From contig JAJEQR010000035.1 of the NCBI GenBank assembly GCA_020687485.1, positions 1 through 40,993 of the forward strand: a DNA stretch of 40,993 nucleotides, read 5' to 3'. Below, piece by piece: positions 7,720 through 16,710 of this stretch. The notes beneath the pieces were generated by a model. It was not told the DNA's origin. It was given only the letters and a program-made list of their open reading frames with translations, and ran no database searches. Within the stretch, counting starts at the first letter, position 1. The number at the start of each line of letters is the position of its first letter. This stretch comes from Hominifimenecus microfluidus. GTDB lineage: Bacteria; Bacillota; Clostridia; Lachnospirales; Lachnospiraceae. Both the position numbers and the translations under genes were made by a program.

Positions 7720-9066
7720 CTACTCCCCGAACGGCGTCAGGTAGTACGAACAGAACGGTACCATGCGGCCATCCTTATATACGTGCAGGCTGCACTGGCG
7801 CAGGCGCTCGATATCCAGGTTGCCGGCGTCCTGGAAGGCCATTGCTGTGATTGTGAAGCCATGACTCTTCGCTCGATCCAGGAAGTCCTCCATGCTCATA
7901 GAACTGCCGGAACAGCACGAACTTCCGGATTTCGGAGCAGATATCGAACAGCACGAATCTCCCTGACTTGCGGTAGCCTCGTCTCTCCGCTCCCAGCGTC
8001 GGCCGACGAATTCCCGGTTCTTCTCCGCTGGATTTACGGTGTTCACGCCGCAGCAACACTCACCCTGCGAGCTTCCCCGTCGCGTCAGCGGCATCAGCGT
8101 GCGGTCGGGCATGACCACAAAGTCTCCGTGAAAACCGCAGAGGGGATGGTCACAGGCAGACGGTGCAATATCCTCCTGGTGAATCCACTTTCCGGCCTGC
8201 ATGCGCAGCTCATAGAGGAGCTCATCCAGCGTAAAGCGATCCTCATCCGCCGGCAGATGCGGCATATGCCCCAGGAAGCTGACCGGCTGGAAGTGTACGC
8301 CGCGGACAGCCGGCGAATTCTTAATGGCAAAGCGGATGATATCCCCGATCTCGTGAATATTTACGCCAGGCACCAGCGTAGGAACAAGGGTAACGCCGAG
8401 GTGCGCCGTGTCACAGTTCCGAATACAGGTCTCCTTCACTTCCGCCAAGGGGCGTCCACGAAGCTGCTGCCAGACTTTGTCTCCGGTGCCGTCGAACTGC
8501 AGGAATACAAAGGAAAGCCCGGCGTCCGCCAGCTTTTTCGCATATCCATCTTCCTCCGCCAGACGAAGACCATTCGAATTCAGCTGCACATAGCGACAGC
8601 CGACCTCTTTCGCATAGGTAATGATCTCCGGAAGATCTTCTCTTACAGTAGGCTCGCCTCCGGAAAGCTGCAGCAGCGTCTTGCCGGGAACGACAAGATC
8701 GCGAATCCAGCTCTTTACCGTATCCAACGAGGGATCGCTTCCCTGATGATTATCCGCGAAGCAGTAACGGCAGTTCAGGTTGCAGCGGTCTGTGATCTCC
8801 AGAAGTACACAGCAAGTATCGCGCCGGTGCTCCGCGCACAGGCCGCAGGCATTCGGGCAATTCAGGTTCTCACCCTCTGCCAGAGGCGGGATATCGCCGA
8901 TCCAGGAGTTCAGATCCTCCCGGTTTCTCCATACAACAGTCGAGAAAGCTCCGTGCTCCGGACATTCCTTCTCCAGATAAACGCCCCTGCCTCGCAGCAC
9001 CTTCTTCGCAGGAACCGGTTTCAGGCAGATGGGGCAGACACTTCGGGTTTTCCGTAAGATTTCCAT
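7720..9066 (-). CDS. trsS: Radical SAM protein, TrsS-like
   Basis: This 448-residue protein has the radical SAM motif CNLNCRYC, with cluster ligands Cys95, Cys99 and Cys102, followed by LSGGEPT. An N-terminal zinc- or cluster-like module has Cys11, Cys14 and Cys35, then CPNACGLC at residues 70-77. The C-terminal region is unusual: three Cys at 337-339, and Cys pairs at 372-373 and 384-385 inside Ser-rich linkers. Members of this family are often selenoproteins; here no in-frame TGA interrupts the gene, so this copy appears to use Cys. Its ATG directly follows the stop of the redox-protein gene, with GGAGG eight bases upstream. A role in maturing the molybdenum hydroxylase or its cofactor is inferred from context. 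Confidence 0.87.
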   Translation of the reverse strand: MEILRKTRSVCPICLKPVPAKKVLRGRGVYLEKECPEHGAFSTVVWRNREDLNSWIGDIPPLAEGENLNCPNACGLCAEHRRDTCCVLLEITDRCNLNCRYCFADNHQGSDPSLDTVKSWIRDLVVPGKTLLQLSGGEPTVREDLPEIITYAKEVGCRYVQLNSNGLRLAEEDGYAKKLADAGLSFVFLQFDGTGDKVWQQLRGRPLAEVKETCIRNCDTAHLGVTLVPTLVPGVNIHEIGDIIRFAIKNSPAVRGVHFQPVSFLGHMPHLPADEDRFTLDELLYELRMQAGKWIHQEDIAPSACDHPLCGFHGDFVVMPDRTLMPLTRRGSSQGECCCGVNTVNPAEKNREFVGRRWERRDEATASQGDSCCSISAPKSGSSCCSGSSMSMEDFLDRAKSHGFTITAMAFQDAGNLDIERLRQCSLHVYKDGRMVPFCSYYLTPFGE

Positions 9067-9288
9067 TTATTTGTCCTCCAGCTCCTGTTCGACTTCCGCC
9101 ATACGTCCCTTGACCAGGGATTCCGGGATATATACCTCGCCGCACTCCGGGCAGCGCAGGATATCCGTATGAAAGTTGTGCCCCAGGTAGTCGAAGAAGG
9201 TCTGCGTCGGTACCAGCTCTTTATTGCAGCGGCAGCAGATCAGTTTTTCTTTATTTTCCACATGTTCTTTCTGTTTTGCTTCGCTCAT
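9067..9288 (-). CDS. Small CxxC redox protein (DVU_1557 family)
   Basis: This 73-residue protein has two CxxC pairs, Cys18/Cys21 and Cys46/Cys49, plus an extra Cys19, so it resembles a zinc ribbon or small redox carrier. Its start has GGAGGAG just upstream, and its ATG overlaps the stop of the FAD/Fe-S gene as ATGA. Its stop directly abuts the trsS start. The tight packing suggests equal expression with both neighbours. A function as electron carrier or metal-handling partner is inferred from the family name; no activity is known to me. Confidence 0.85.
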   Translation of the reverse strand: MSEAKQKEHVENKEKLICCRCNKELVPTQTFFDYLGHNFHTDILRCPECGEVYIPESLVKGRMAEVEQELEDK

Positions 9289-11546
9289 TTATTCTCCTCC
9301 TCCAGACACATCCGGTGCGCATAGCCGGTGAAGAGACGATATCCGTCGCCTTCCGGCTGGTACTCAGCCCAGTATGTCATATTCTGAATCTTCTTGTGTC
9401 CGATAAAATGACCGCTGCTGTTCTTCACTTTTCGCCCGGTGGACTCACACCAGGCAATCACTTCCGCCATATCTGACTCCAGGATCATCTCCCGCGACAG
9501 CTGATGCTTCAGTGTTTCTTCTATATACAGATTCATCGTCTCTTTCCTTTCTGTTTGCTCTCCCAGATACTGCTCCACCAGCGTATCCCGCAGGTTCTGC
9601 CGGTTCTCCCATCGCTCTGTCAGTGTCGGAGCCGGGCGATCCGTGCCGTGAAGTCCGAATACCAGATCCAGGATATGATAAACCGGCTTCTTCTGAGAAG
9701 CAAAGGTATCCCTGCAATTAACACAGTACGCAATGTAAGGATTCCGATTCTCCGAAGCCCGGTCTCTGGCAACCTCATAGGAATAGCGGCCGGCGGCAAT
9801 CGCCGTATGACCGCCGAAACTGCAGCAGCGCGCCTCCTCCCGCTCATGTTCCAGCGGCTCCAGAGGGATCTGCAGTTGTCCGGTCAGTGTGCGGATGCTC
9901 TCCTGCAGGTCAGGGAACTCGCGACTGCTGCAGGGATCGAAGACAGAGCAGATATGCTCCGCGCCGGAAGCGCCTTCGCCCTTCACACCCCATTCGGCCA
10001 TTTTCTCATAGAGGAAAACGCCCTTGATCTCCGGCAGATAGCGGGCGAACATCTGGCGGCAGGTCGTACAGCCGAACAGAAACTGCGGACGTCCCAGCTG
10101 CTCCCATTGTTCCCGGATCAGTGAGATCTCCTGCGCATGCCGCGCAGTATCTCCAGCCCACTCGACCGGCGCGCCGCAGCAGTGAACCCACAACGCTGTC
10201 TCCGGACACTTTTTCTGCAGCCATTCAAAGCTCTTCGTCACATATGCCGGATCAGAAGCTCCCATCTGACAGCCGGGGAAGAAGACATACTTTGGCTGCT
10301 CCCCGCACTGCGGACCGCGCACCAGGATCGATGCTTCCCCGTTCGAGAATTCCATATCCCTCAGCCAGTAATCATGGAAGGCCCAGGGCATGGCTCCCTT
10401 ATCGTGCATGGCGCGATGTGCTTGCAGGAAGAATTCCCCGATATCAATGTGCTGCGGACACACCTGCTTACAGACGCCGCACTGATTGCAGGTCGTGATC
10501 AGGCGGGTCGCCCAGGTGCCGTCACGGGAAAGAGTTCCCGGATGGATCGTGATATAGACTTCCTCGTAGATCCGGCGGGGTGTCTTCTCGTACAGGCGCA
10601 TCAGATCGCAGGACTTCATGCAGGCATCGCAGGCGCAGAGCTCACAGCGCTCCGCTTCCGCGGCGGCCTCCTTTTCTGTATAAGCCGATCCATCGGCAGG
10701 AAGGACAGCCGGCGCTTCCCGCAGACGATCCGTACCCAGACAAAGCTTCGTCCCTTCCGATTCCTTCGGCTGATTCATCAGGCTGGTCTTCAGCCAGCGC
10801 TCCACCGCGTGAGATGCTGCAAGGCCATCCGACAGCGCTTCCATCGGGCTGCGCCCCCGCAGCTCACCGCCCCAGAAGACACCATCACGATCCGTAGCGA
10901 AGGCTCCTTCCGGACGATCGCTCAGGCCGAAGCTGCTTCCATCCCGGCCGGTCGCAATATAAATCGCGTCAAAATCCGCCAATTCGTCCAGCGATGTAAT
11001 CTCTGTGTTCAAACGTAGATCATAGGATTCGAACTGAAATTGATTTTCAATATCTTTCAGAAAGAGCTCCGACGGCAGCTGTTCCCATAATCGTCCGCCG
11101 ATTCTGCCTTCTTTCTCGAATACCGTTACCTGATATTTCTTGTTGCAGAGGAAGAGCGTGCAGGCAAGACCGCTCAGGCCGCTTCCGATTACGGCAATTT
11201 TCTTGTCCTTCAGCGGCATATTATAGGCGTTCGGTTTCTTTCTCTTCGCATAGGCTAAAGTTGCCTGTTCCAGAAGGTGCAGGGATACTGCCCCATCACC
11301 CGGTTGCTCCGAGCGGCAACGCAGACATGCCTTCTCGCAGGGATGCGGGCAGAGCGCCGCTACGATTCCCGGAAAGCCTACCGTATTCTGAAAGGTTCGG
11401 TATGCCGCATTGAAACGCCCCTTTCGCCATTTATGTATCAGATCGTTGATATCCAAATGAAACGGACAGGCAGCGGAGCAGAACGGCGGTTCGTTCTGAA
11501 AACATTGATCCGCCAGCGTCTTTTCAAAATTCTGAAGAAAACCCAT
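9285..11546 (-). CDS. FAD-dependent dicluster oxidoreductase with CCG domains
   Basis: This 753-residue multidomain electron-transfer protein begins with a GltD-like Cys-rich segment (Cys23, Cys27, then Cys66, 70, 74, 77). An FAD-binding GSGLSG follows at residues 121-126. A ferredoxin-like part has CELCACDACMKSC and CNQCGVCKQVCP, suited to two [4Fe-4S] clusters. Two HdrB-like CCG repeats follow (PGCQMG, HCCGAP, GCTTC; then DPCSS, RCCSFGG, YCVNC). The last 83 residues form a separate small domain, which has an internal ATG (9536) with AAGGAA upstream. Because the MOP-type hydroxylase lacks its own FAD domain, this protein is a good candidate for its electron acceptor. AGGAG precedes the start. 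Confidence 0.87.
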   Translation of the reverse strand: MGFLQNFEKTLADQCFQNEPPFCSAACPFHLDINDLIHKWRKGRFNAAYRTFQNTVGFPGIVAALCPHPCEKACLRCRSEQPGDGAVSLHLLEQATLAYAKRKKPNAYNMPLKDKKIAVIGSGLSGLACTLFLCNKKYQVTVFEKEGRIGGRLWEQLPSELFLKDIENQFQFESYDLRLNTEITSLDELADFDAIYIATGRDGSSFGLSDRPEGAFATDRDGVFWGGELRGRSPMEALSDGLAASHAVERWLKTSLMNQPKESEGTKLCLGTDRLREAPAVLPADGSAYTEKEAAAEAERCELCACDACMKSCDLMRLYEKTPRRIYEEVYITIHPGTLSRDGTWATRLITTCNQCGVCKQVCPQHIDIGEFFLQAHRAMHDKGAMPWAFHDYWLRDMEFSNGEASILVRGPQCGEQPKYVFFPGCQMGASDPAYVTKSFEWLQKKCPETALWVHCCGAPVEWAGDTARHAQEISLIREQWEQLGRPQFLFGCTTCRQMFARYLPEIKGVFLYEKMAEWGVKGEGASGAEHICSVFDPCSSREFPDLQESIRTLTGQLQIPLEPLEHEREEARCCSFGGHTAIAAGRYSYEVARDRASENRNPYIAYCVNCRDTFASQKKPVYHILDLVFGLHGTDRPAPTLTERWENRQNLRDTLVEQYLGEQTERKETMNLYIEETLKHQLSREMILESDMAEVIAWCESTGRKVKNSSGHFIGHKKIQNMTYWAEYQPEGDGYRLFTGYAHRMCLEEENK

Positions 11547-11679
11547 AGCAATCTCCTATCTGTTTTTTATCGGTCAGCAATTCAGAGCCCCGGACCGGTT
11601 CCGCGCAACTCCGAATAATTACAGTGTACAACATTTATCTGAGGAAATCCACCGATATCACTATCCGGCGGTCTGTTCG

Positions 11680-11727
11680 AAAAAGCCCCCGGAAAGCCGT
11701 TTCATCAAACGTTGCTTTCCGGGGGCT
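11680..11727 (-). terminator. Intrinsic terminator after the molybdenum hydroxylase gene
   Basis: A perfect 14-bp stem (11684-11697 with 11714-11727) with a 16-base loop is followed by TTTTT on the minus strand. It separates the hydroxylase gene from the FAD/Fe-S gene, so the downstream genes probably have their own promoter in 11547-11680, where I could not identify a convincing one. Confidence 0.93.
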
Positions 11728-11748
11728 TTCTAAATCTTATTGTAACTA

Positions 11749-14676
11749 TTAGAAAGGTCTGTCAGCGTCTGCATCGCCCAGAGGCTGATAGAAGTTGTAG
11801 GAATCGTACTGTACCGGATTCTCCTTGATGTTCTCCAGTTCCTCGTACATATCGGAACCAAGGAAGTACTTCTTGGGAGCTTCCGGCTCCTTGCCGGCTG
11901 CGATTGCGTCCAGACCAGCCTTAACCTTTGCGGGCAGTGCAGGCATCTCATGGATACGCACACCACAGGCTCTGGCGATACCGTTCAGAACAGCTACATG
12001 ACCGGATGCCTGGAATGCTTCGGAAGCACCGGAAGATCCGAAAGGACCGTCCTCGATGGTAACCGGCATATGAATGACATTGATGTCATCCGGGATATCC
12101 TTGATGTAAGAAACACCTGCGCCGAACATGTTCGCATGCTTCTTCACATCCTGGTAATCCTCCTTCAGCGCGAAGCCGATGCTGTGGGAGATACCGCCGT
12201 ATGCCTGACCGTTAACAGCGTCGATGTTGCCGACACGGCCTACCATATCCACGCAGGTGAACTTCAGAACGGTAGTCTTACCGGTCTTGGTATCAACCTC
12301 TACCTCAGCCATGTTCAGGCAGTAGGTGAATGCAGGGGTAGGATCGCCCACACCGGTGTTGGGATCCAGACGGGTCAGACCGGGCGTCGTGGTCGTCTCA
12401 TAACGACCAATTACCTTGGTCTCGATACCCTCTGCCTTCATCTCCTCGTAGGTGCGGAAGGTGCCGTCGGGCTTTCTCATATTGTTGAGCAGCTTTTCTG
12501 CTGCGATCTTCGTTGCGTTGCCATCCATATAGAAGGAACGGCTGGCGCCTGCCATACCAGTATCCGGGCAGAGCTTGGTATCATTCTGAACCAGCTGTAC
12601 ATCTTCCGGAGTGATATGCAGTTCCTTCAGAGCTTCCAACGTTACCATCAGGGAACCTACATCGCCGCCCTGACCCATGTTGTGCCAGGTATCGTACTTC
12701 CAGATCCGGCCGTCTGCACCAAGCTCCAGAGCAACTTCCGCGCTGTCGGTGGTACCCTCGGTTACGTTGAATCCGCCCCATGCGATGCCTACGCCGCGGC
12801 GCTTCTCGGGAGTATCGGCTGCCTTCGCTTCCGCTACTGCCTTCTCGTACAGAGGACGCATGGTATCCATCATCTTCTCCATCGGATACTGACGGAACGG
12901 ATAGCTGTTGATATTCGTCTCACCCGGACGAGCAATGTTCTTGTAACGGAACTCGAAGGGATCCATACCCAGCTTGTCGGCCATCATATCCATCAGAGGC
13001 TCGGACAGAGTGTATGCCTGCGGAGAACCATAGGAACGATATGCGGTACCGAATGCGTGGTTGGTATTCGCTACACGTACCAGACCGGCTACGTTCGGAA
13101 CATTGTACGGCCAGAAGGTGAAACGTGCGGGCTTGGTCATGACATCATCACCGCCCCAGGAGTAAGCACCGTGATCCATACCTACATCGAACTCGGCTGC
13201 AATGATCTTGCCGTCCTTATCGCAGGCCAGACGACCGTTGCTGTAGGCCGGGCAGCGCTTGCCGCTGTAGTGCTGATGCTCTTCGTAGCTCATGGACAGG
13301 GATACCGGACGTCCGGTGCATACCGTACCCGCGCCTGCCAGTACCAGGTCACCGGCATTGGTGGACCAGCCAAAGCTTGCGCCGGTCGGGTTCATGATGA
13401 TACGGAACTTATCCTTCGGAACACCCAGGGAGTTACCGATACGTCCGATGGAGGAGTATGTACACTGAGACTTACAGTGGATGCAGAGAACGCCGTCCTT
13501 GTCAAAATAGCTCTGAAGTACGCAGCCCTCGATGGACAGATGAGGTTCACGAGTAGACATAAAGCTTCCCTCTACTACGTAAGGAGCCTTATCAATCATC
13601 TCTTCTACATTGTAAGCGTCTTCCATGCCGACACCCTTCAGTACCGGCTGCTCAGCAAAGATATTGGGAGTGTCGTCATGTACGCGGATCGCATCCGGCA
13701 TAACGGCATCCAGATATGTCAGGTATTCGGGCAGCGGCTCGATATCAACCGTAACCTTCTTCGCTGCCTCGCGAGCCAGGCCGTGGCTCTCTGCCAGTAC
13801 CAGAGCGACAACATCACCGTAACGGAAGATCTTCTCATCCTGGAATACCTTACGGGAAGGAGTCATAACGGTACTTCTCTCATGGAACTGACCTTCGGCC
13901 ATCAGGTTGCTGCCGCCAGCTGCCAGCAGATCCTTCGCGGTGATAACCTTATATACACCGGGCATTGCCTCTGCCTCTTCGGTGTGGATTGCCAGAATCT
14001 TCGCATGATGAGCCACACGGGGCTGTACAATCGCGCCGTACAGAGTGCCTTCCGGCATCTTCAGAGCCTGGTCATCGCCGTAATCAGCAAGACCGGTAAC
14101 CTTCGCCAATGCGGAAGGACGTACCACAGGCTTGCCATAGTACTCGCCATCCTCCGGATTGTGGAACTTGATATCCTCAATGCTGCATTCGCCACGCATA
14201 ACCTTAGCTGCTGCCATAACAGCGTCTACGATCTGCTTGTAACCGGTACAGCGACATACATTACGGGTCTTCTGGAACCAGTCGCGAACTTCTTCACGGG
14301 TCGGGTCCGGATTCTCCTGCAGCAGTGCGTAAGCGGATACGATAAATCCGGGAACGCAGAATCCGCACTGTACAGCACCGCAGTTCATCCATGCTACCTG
14401 CAGAGGGTGCAGATGCTGTGCATTACCAATGCCCTCGATGGTGGTGATCTTGCTGTAATCCTCTACTGCCGCGATCTTCTTCGTACAGGAACGGATAACC
14501 TTTCCGTTCAGAATAACAGAACATGAACCGCACACACCGGTGCCGCATCCTACCTTAACGCCGGTCAGACCGATACGGCGCAGGGCATCGGACAGGGTCT
14601 CACGTTCCGGATCACACATAAAGGGACGCTCAACGCCATTGATAATAAGAACTTTCTTCTGCAGTCTTACTTCCAT
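11749..14676 (-). CDS. Molybdopterin-dependent aldehyde oxidoreductase, MOP type
   Basis: This 975-residue xanthine-oxidase-family enzyme has the same domain order as Desulfovibrio gigas MOP and no FAD domain. The first [2Fe-2S] ligands are Cys44, 49, 52 and 64; the second are Cys104, 107, 141 and 143, each four residues offset from the MOP numbering I remember. Molybdopterin motifs include MGQGGD and GTAYRSYGSPQA. The catalytic Glu lies in GASEAFQASGH near residue 886. The ATG has AAGGAGG five bases upstream. The enzyme probably oxidises an aldehyde or hydroxylates a heterocycle with water as oxygen donor. The 318 bases upstream hold its promoter and a palindrome. The true substrate is unknown. 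Confidence 0.93.
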   Translation of the reverse strand: MEVRLQKKVLIINGVERPFMCDPERETLSDALRRIGLTGVKVGCGTGVCGSCSVILNGKVIRSCTKKIAAVEDYSKITTIEGIGNAQHLHPLQVAWMNCGAVQCGFCVPGFIVSAYALLQENPDPTREEVRDWFQKTRNVCRCTGYKQIVDAVMAAAKVMRGECSIEDIKFHNPEDGEYYGKPVVRPSALAKVTGLADYGDDQALKMPEGTLYGAIVQPRVAHHAKILAIHTEEAEAMPGVYKVITAKDLLAAGGSNLMAEGQFHERSTVMTPSRKVFQDEKIFRYGDVVALVLAESHGLAREAAKKVTVDIEPLPEYLTYLDAVMPDAIRVHDDTPNIFAEQPVLKGVGMEDAYNVEEMIDKAPYVVEGSFMSTREPHLSIEGCVLQSYFDKDGVLCIHCKSQCTYSSIGRIGNSLGVPKDKFRIIMNPTGASFGWSTNAGDLVLAGAGTVCTGRPVSLSMSYEEHQHYSGKRCPAYSNGRLACDKDGKIIAAEFDVGMDHGAYSWGGDDVMTKPARFTFWPYNVPNVAGLVRVANTNHAFGTAYRSYGSPQAYTLSEPLMDMMADKLGMDPFEFRYKNIARPGETNINSYPFRQYPMEKMMDTMRPLYEKAVAEAKAADTPEKRRGVGIAWGGFNVTEGTTDSAEVALELGADGRIWKYDTWHNMGQGGDVGSLMVTLEALKELHITPEDVQLVQNDTKLCPDTGMAGASRSFYMDGNATKIAAEKLLNNMRKPDGTFRTYEEMKAEGIETKVIGRYETTTTPGLTRLDPNTGVGDPTPAFTYCLNMAEVEVDTKTGKTTVLKFTCVDMVGRVGNIDAVNGQAYGGISHSIGFALKEDYQDVKKHANMFGAGVSYIKDIPDDINVIHMPVTIEDGPFGSSGASEAFQASGHVAVLNGIARACGVRIHEMPALPAKVKAGLDAIAAGKEPEAPKKYFLGSDMYEELENIKENPVQYDSYNFYQPLGDADADRPF

Positions 14677-14791
14677 AATTACCTCCTTGAGCTTCTTATC
14701 TTCTGAAGGTTCTGTGCCTGTCTTCTGCCTGGTTCCTTTCAGACTTCTGGCAGACGCAGAACTTTCCCTTCGGACTTCATTTTCATCTAAC

Positions 14792-14821
14792 AGTTTACTA
14801 GACTGCGGTCTGTTTTGTCAA
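14792..14821 (-). promoter_or_regulatory. Promoter of the molybdenum hydroxylase gene
   Basis: TTGACA (14816-14821) and TAAACT (14792-14797) on the minus strand with an 18-base spacer. This predicts a leader of about 110 bases before the ATG at 14676. I see no convincing known riboswitch in that leader. Confidence 0.6.
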
Positions 14822-14932
14822 TGTTTTTTCGTTATTTTCGTTTACTTTTTCTTTTAAAACATGTCCGCCTTTTCTTTTTATGAAAAATCCCCGAAAAACC
14901 GCACAATTCCTTGCATTTTCCGGAGATCTTCA

Positions 14933-14952
14933 TTATTTATTTAAATAAATAA
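14933..14952. other. Perfect 20-bp AT palindrome upstream of the hydroxylase
   Basis: Ten bases and their exact complement meet with no spacer, composed only of A and T. It lies about 110 bases upstream of the -35 box of the hydroxylase promoter and 43 bases after the fusion gene stop. It could be a regulator site or part of a weak terminator for the upstream gene. An adjacent ATAACG/CGTTAT hairpin (about 14951-14972) supports the second reading. Confidence 0.6.
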
Positions 14953-14994
14953 CGGTTATCAAAGCGTTATTCACAACAGTAAATTTCCCTTCGG

Positions 14995-16710
14995 TTATTC
15001 CTCCATTTTCGCGTTCTCCGAACTTCGTTTTTCCGTTTCTTCCCGCGGATTTTTCCTCCGGTCTTCCGCCGCTCCTTTCACCAGAAAATCCCGGTAGATC
15101 TGCAGCATTTTCTCCGCAGTCTCCTGCTTTCTGCGGATAGCTGCCTCCGCTTCTCTGTCACCGGTGTATTTCGCGAGACGCTGTTCGTAACGCGCCTTCA
15201 GTGTGCAGAGCTCCGTTCCCAGGAAAAATTTATCCGCAAGATAAACGATTGCTGCCTCGTCAATTTCTTTCGTCTTTTTTTCCGGCAAGTGCTCATGGTA
15301 CCGTACGGTATCTGCAACAGCGGCAAAGCCCAGCTGACACAGAAGATCCGCGGCAGCAGCGGCATGAAACGGCTGCTGCTTCTCCAGATCGTGCAGCAAT
15401 CCTCCGGCTTCTACAAGTGCAGTATCCAGATGACCTCCGGCGCGGTTGTATTCACTGGCCATCTGTACAGCCAAATCCGCCACGGCCAGGCAGTGCGCCT
15501 GCAGATGCTCCGGAAGCTTCCGCCACTCCATCAGCTCCAGGCAGCGCTCTCTCGACGGAACGTTCTCGCTCCGGTCATATGCGACCAGGCGCTCATAGTC
15601 CTCCGGCACATCGGCATCCAGCACAATGCCGGGGTCCGGAACCGGAATCTCATGCAGGCGATCGCTGTATGTCTCGCAAATTCCGCGAAGCCCGCACTCT
15701 CCCTGATAGTTATAAATCACAGGGAAAAAAGATGTGCGGATCAGCAGGGGATGACCCGGTTCTCCTTGATACACCGGTCGGAACAGATCTGCATCCGCCC
15801 AGGAGAATTCCTTCGCTTCTCTTCGAAGGGTATACAAAGAGAATAGCGGCGCGTCCGCCGGAAGGAAATAGACGCCGTCCAGATAAGAGCTTGTCGCCCG
15901 AAATCCCATACAGGCGGATGTCAGCATACCGGTCGTCTTATACTCCGCATTATGCACGAAAGTGATTCCCGGACCGGCCAGCTGCTCCTCGATGCACTCC
16001 GCTTCCCGTCCGGTCACAATCGTGATCTGCCTGGCGCCTGCCCGGAACAGCGTCCGGCATTCGCGCTCCAGCAGACTCTCTCCGCCCAGGGGCAGTAAAG
16101 GTTTCAGACTACCCATGCGTGAGGAACAGCCCGCCGCCGTGATGACCGCGCCGAGCCGCGGCCCGATATTCCAGTGATATACGCTTCCATAAGCCTGCGG
16201 AATCTCCATGACTTCCGACAGACTGCGATCTTCCAGAAGGCTGATCAGCGCCCGGTTCAGCCCGGCATGCGCGACAATCGCGATATTACCGTCCGCTTCC
16301 GTGAGGATCCTGCGATACGCCAGATACGCCCTTCTTCGACATTCCCGGAATGTCTCGCCGCCCTCCGGCTTAAAATCTGCGAAATTCTTTCCCCGCGCTT
16401 CGTAATCCTCCGGATAACGCTCGCGGATTTCCGAAAAGGTCAGATTCTCCCAGCAGCCCATATGGATCTCCTGCAGCTCCGGAACCTCCGTCACCGGAAT
16501 ATAGCCGCCGGAGATAATCTGCGCACTCTCCCTTGTCCTTGCCATAGGACTGACATAGATGCGGCGAATATTCGCATGCTGCAGCCGCTCTCTTACCCGC
16601 CGCATCTGCTCCCGTCCCTCCTCCGAAAGGGGCAGATCCGTCGCGCCGATACACCGTTTCTCTCCTTCAAACGCCGGCAGTCCGTGCCGGATCAGATATA
16701 ACGTTCCCAT
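14995..16710 (-). CDS. Fused phosphatase, MobA-like nucleotidyltransferase and HD protein (DVU_1551 family)
   Basis: This 571-residue protein joins three enzymes. Residues 1-180 are a histidine phosphatase, with RHG at 8-10, Arg60, Glu81 and His148 placed as in phosphoglycerate mutase and alpha-ribazole phosphatase relatives. Residues about 187-380 are a MobA/MocA-like nucleotidyltransferase with AAGCSSRMGSLKP at 192-204. The rest is an HD phosphohydrolase with HDLEK near 441 and a later YHEHL. The C-terminal tail is highly charged. The middle domain suggests nucleotide attachment to molybdopterin, such as the cytidine form used by MOP-type enzymes. Its ATG directly follows the stop of the C_GCAxxG gene. 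Confidence 0.9.
   Translation of the reverse strand: MGTLYLIRHGLPAFEGEKRCIGATDLPLSEEGREQMRRVRERLQHANIRRIYVSPMARTRESAQIISGGYIPVTEVPELQEIHMGCWENLTFSEIRERYPEDYEARGKNFADFKPEGGETFRECRRRAYLAYRRILTEADGNIAIVAHAGLNRALISLLEDRSLSEVMEIPQAYGSVYHWNIGPRLGAVITAAGCSSRMGSLKPLLPLGGESLLERECRTLFRAGARQITIVTGREAECIEEQLAGPGITFVHNAEYKTTGMLTSACMGFRATSSYLDGVYFLPADAPLFSLYTLRREAKEFSWADADLFRPVYQGEPGHPLLIRTSFFPVIYNYQGECGLRGICETYSDRLHEIPVPDPGIVLDADVPEDYERLVAYDRSENVPSRERCLELMEWRKLPEHLQAHCLAVADLAVQMASEYNRAGGHLDTALVEAGGLLHDLEKQQPFHAAAAADLLCQLGFAAVADTVRYHEHLPEKKTKEIDEAAIVYLADKFFLGTELCTLKARYEQRLAKYTGDREAEAAIRRKQETAEKMLQIYRDFLVKGAAEDRRKNPREETEKRSSENAKMEE

Noticed and set aside
7720-9066. Selenocysteine codon in trsS
   Set aside because: The frame is uninterrupted by TGA from start to stop, so no Sec can be assigned in this copy.
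11950-14526. Open frame of 858 codons on the plus strand
   Set aside because: It lies wholly antisense to the molybdenum hydroxylase, whose cluster ligands and active site are clear. The frame is a by-product of codon bias in the real gene.
14677-14790. Molybdenum-cofactor riboswitch in the hydroxylase leader
   Set aside because: I could not find the conserved pairing of that class in the leader by eye, and no intrinsic terminator lies before the gene.
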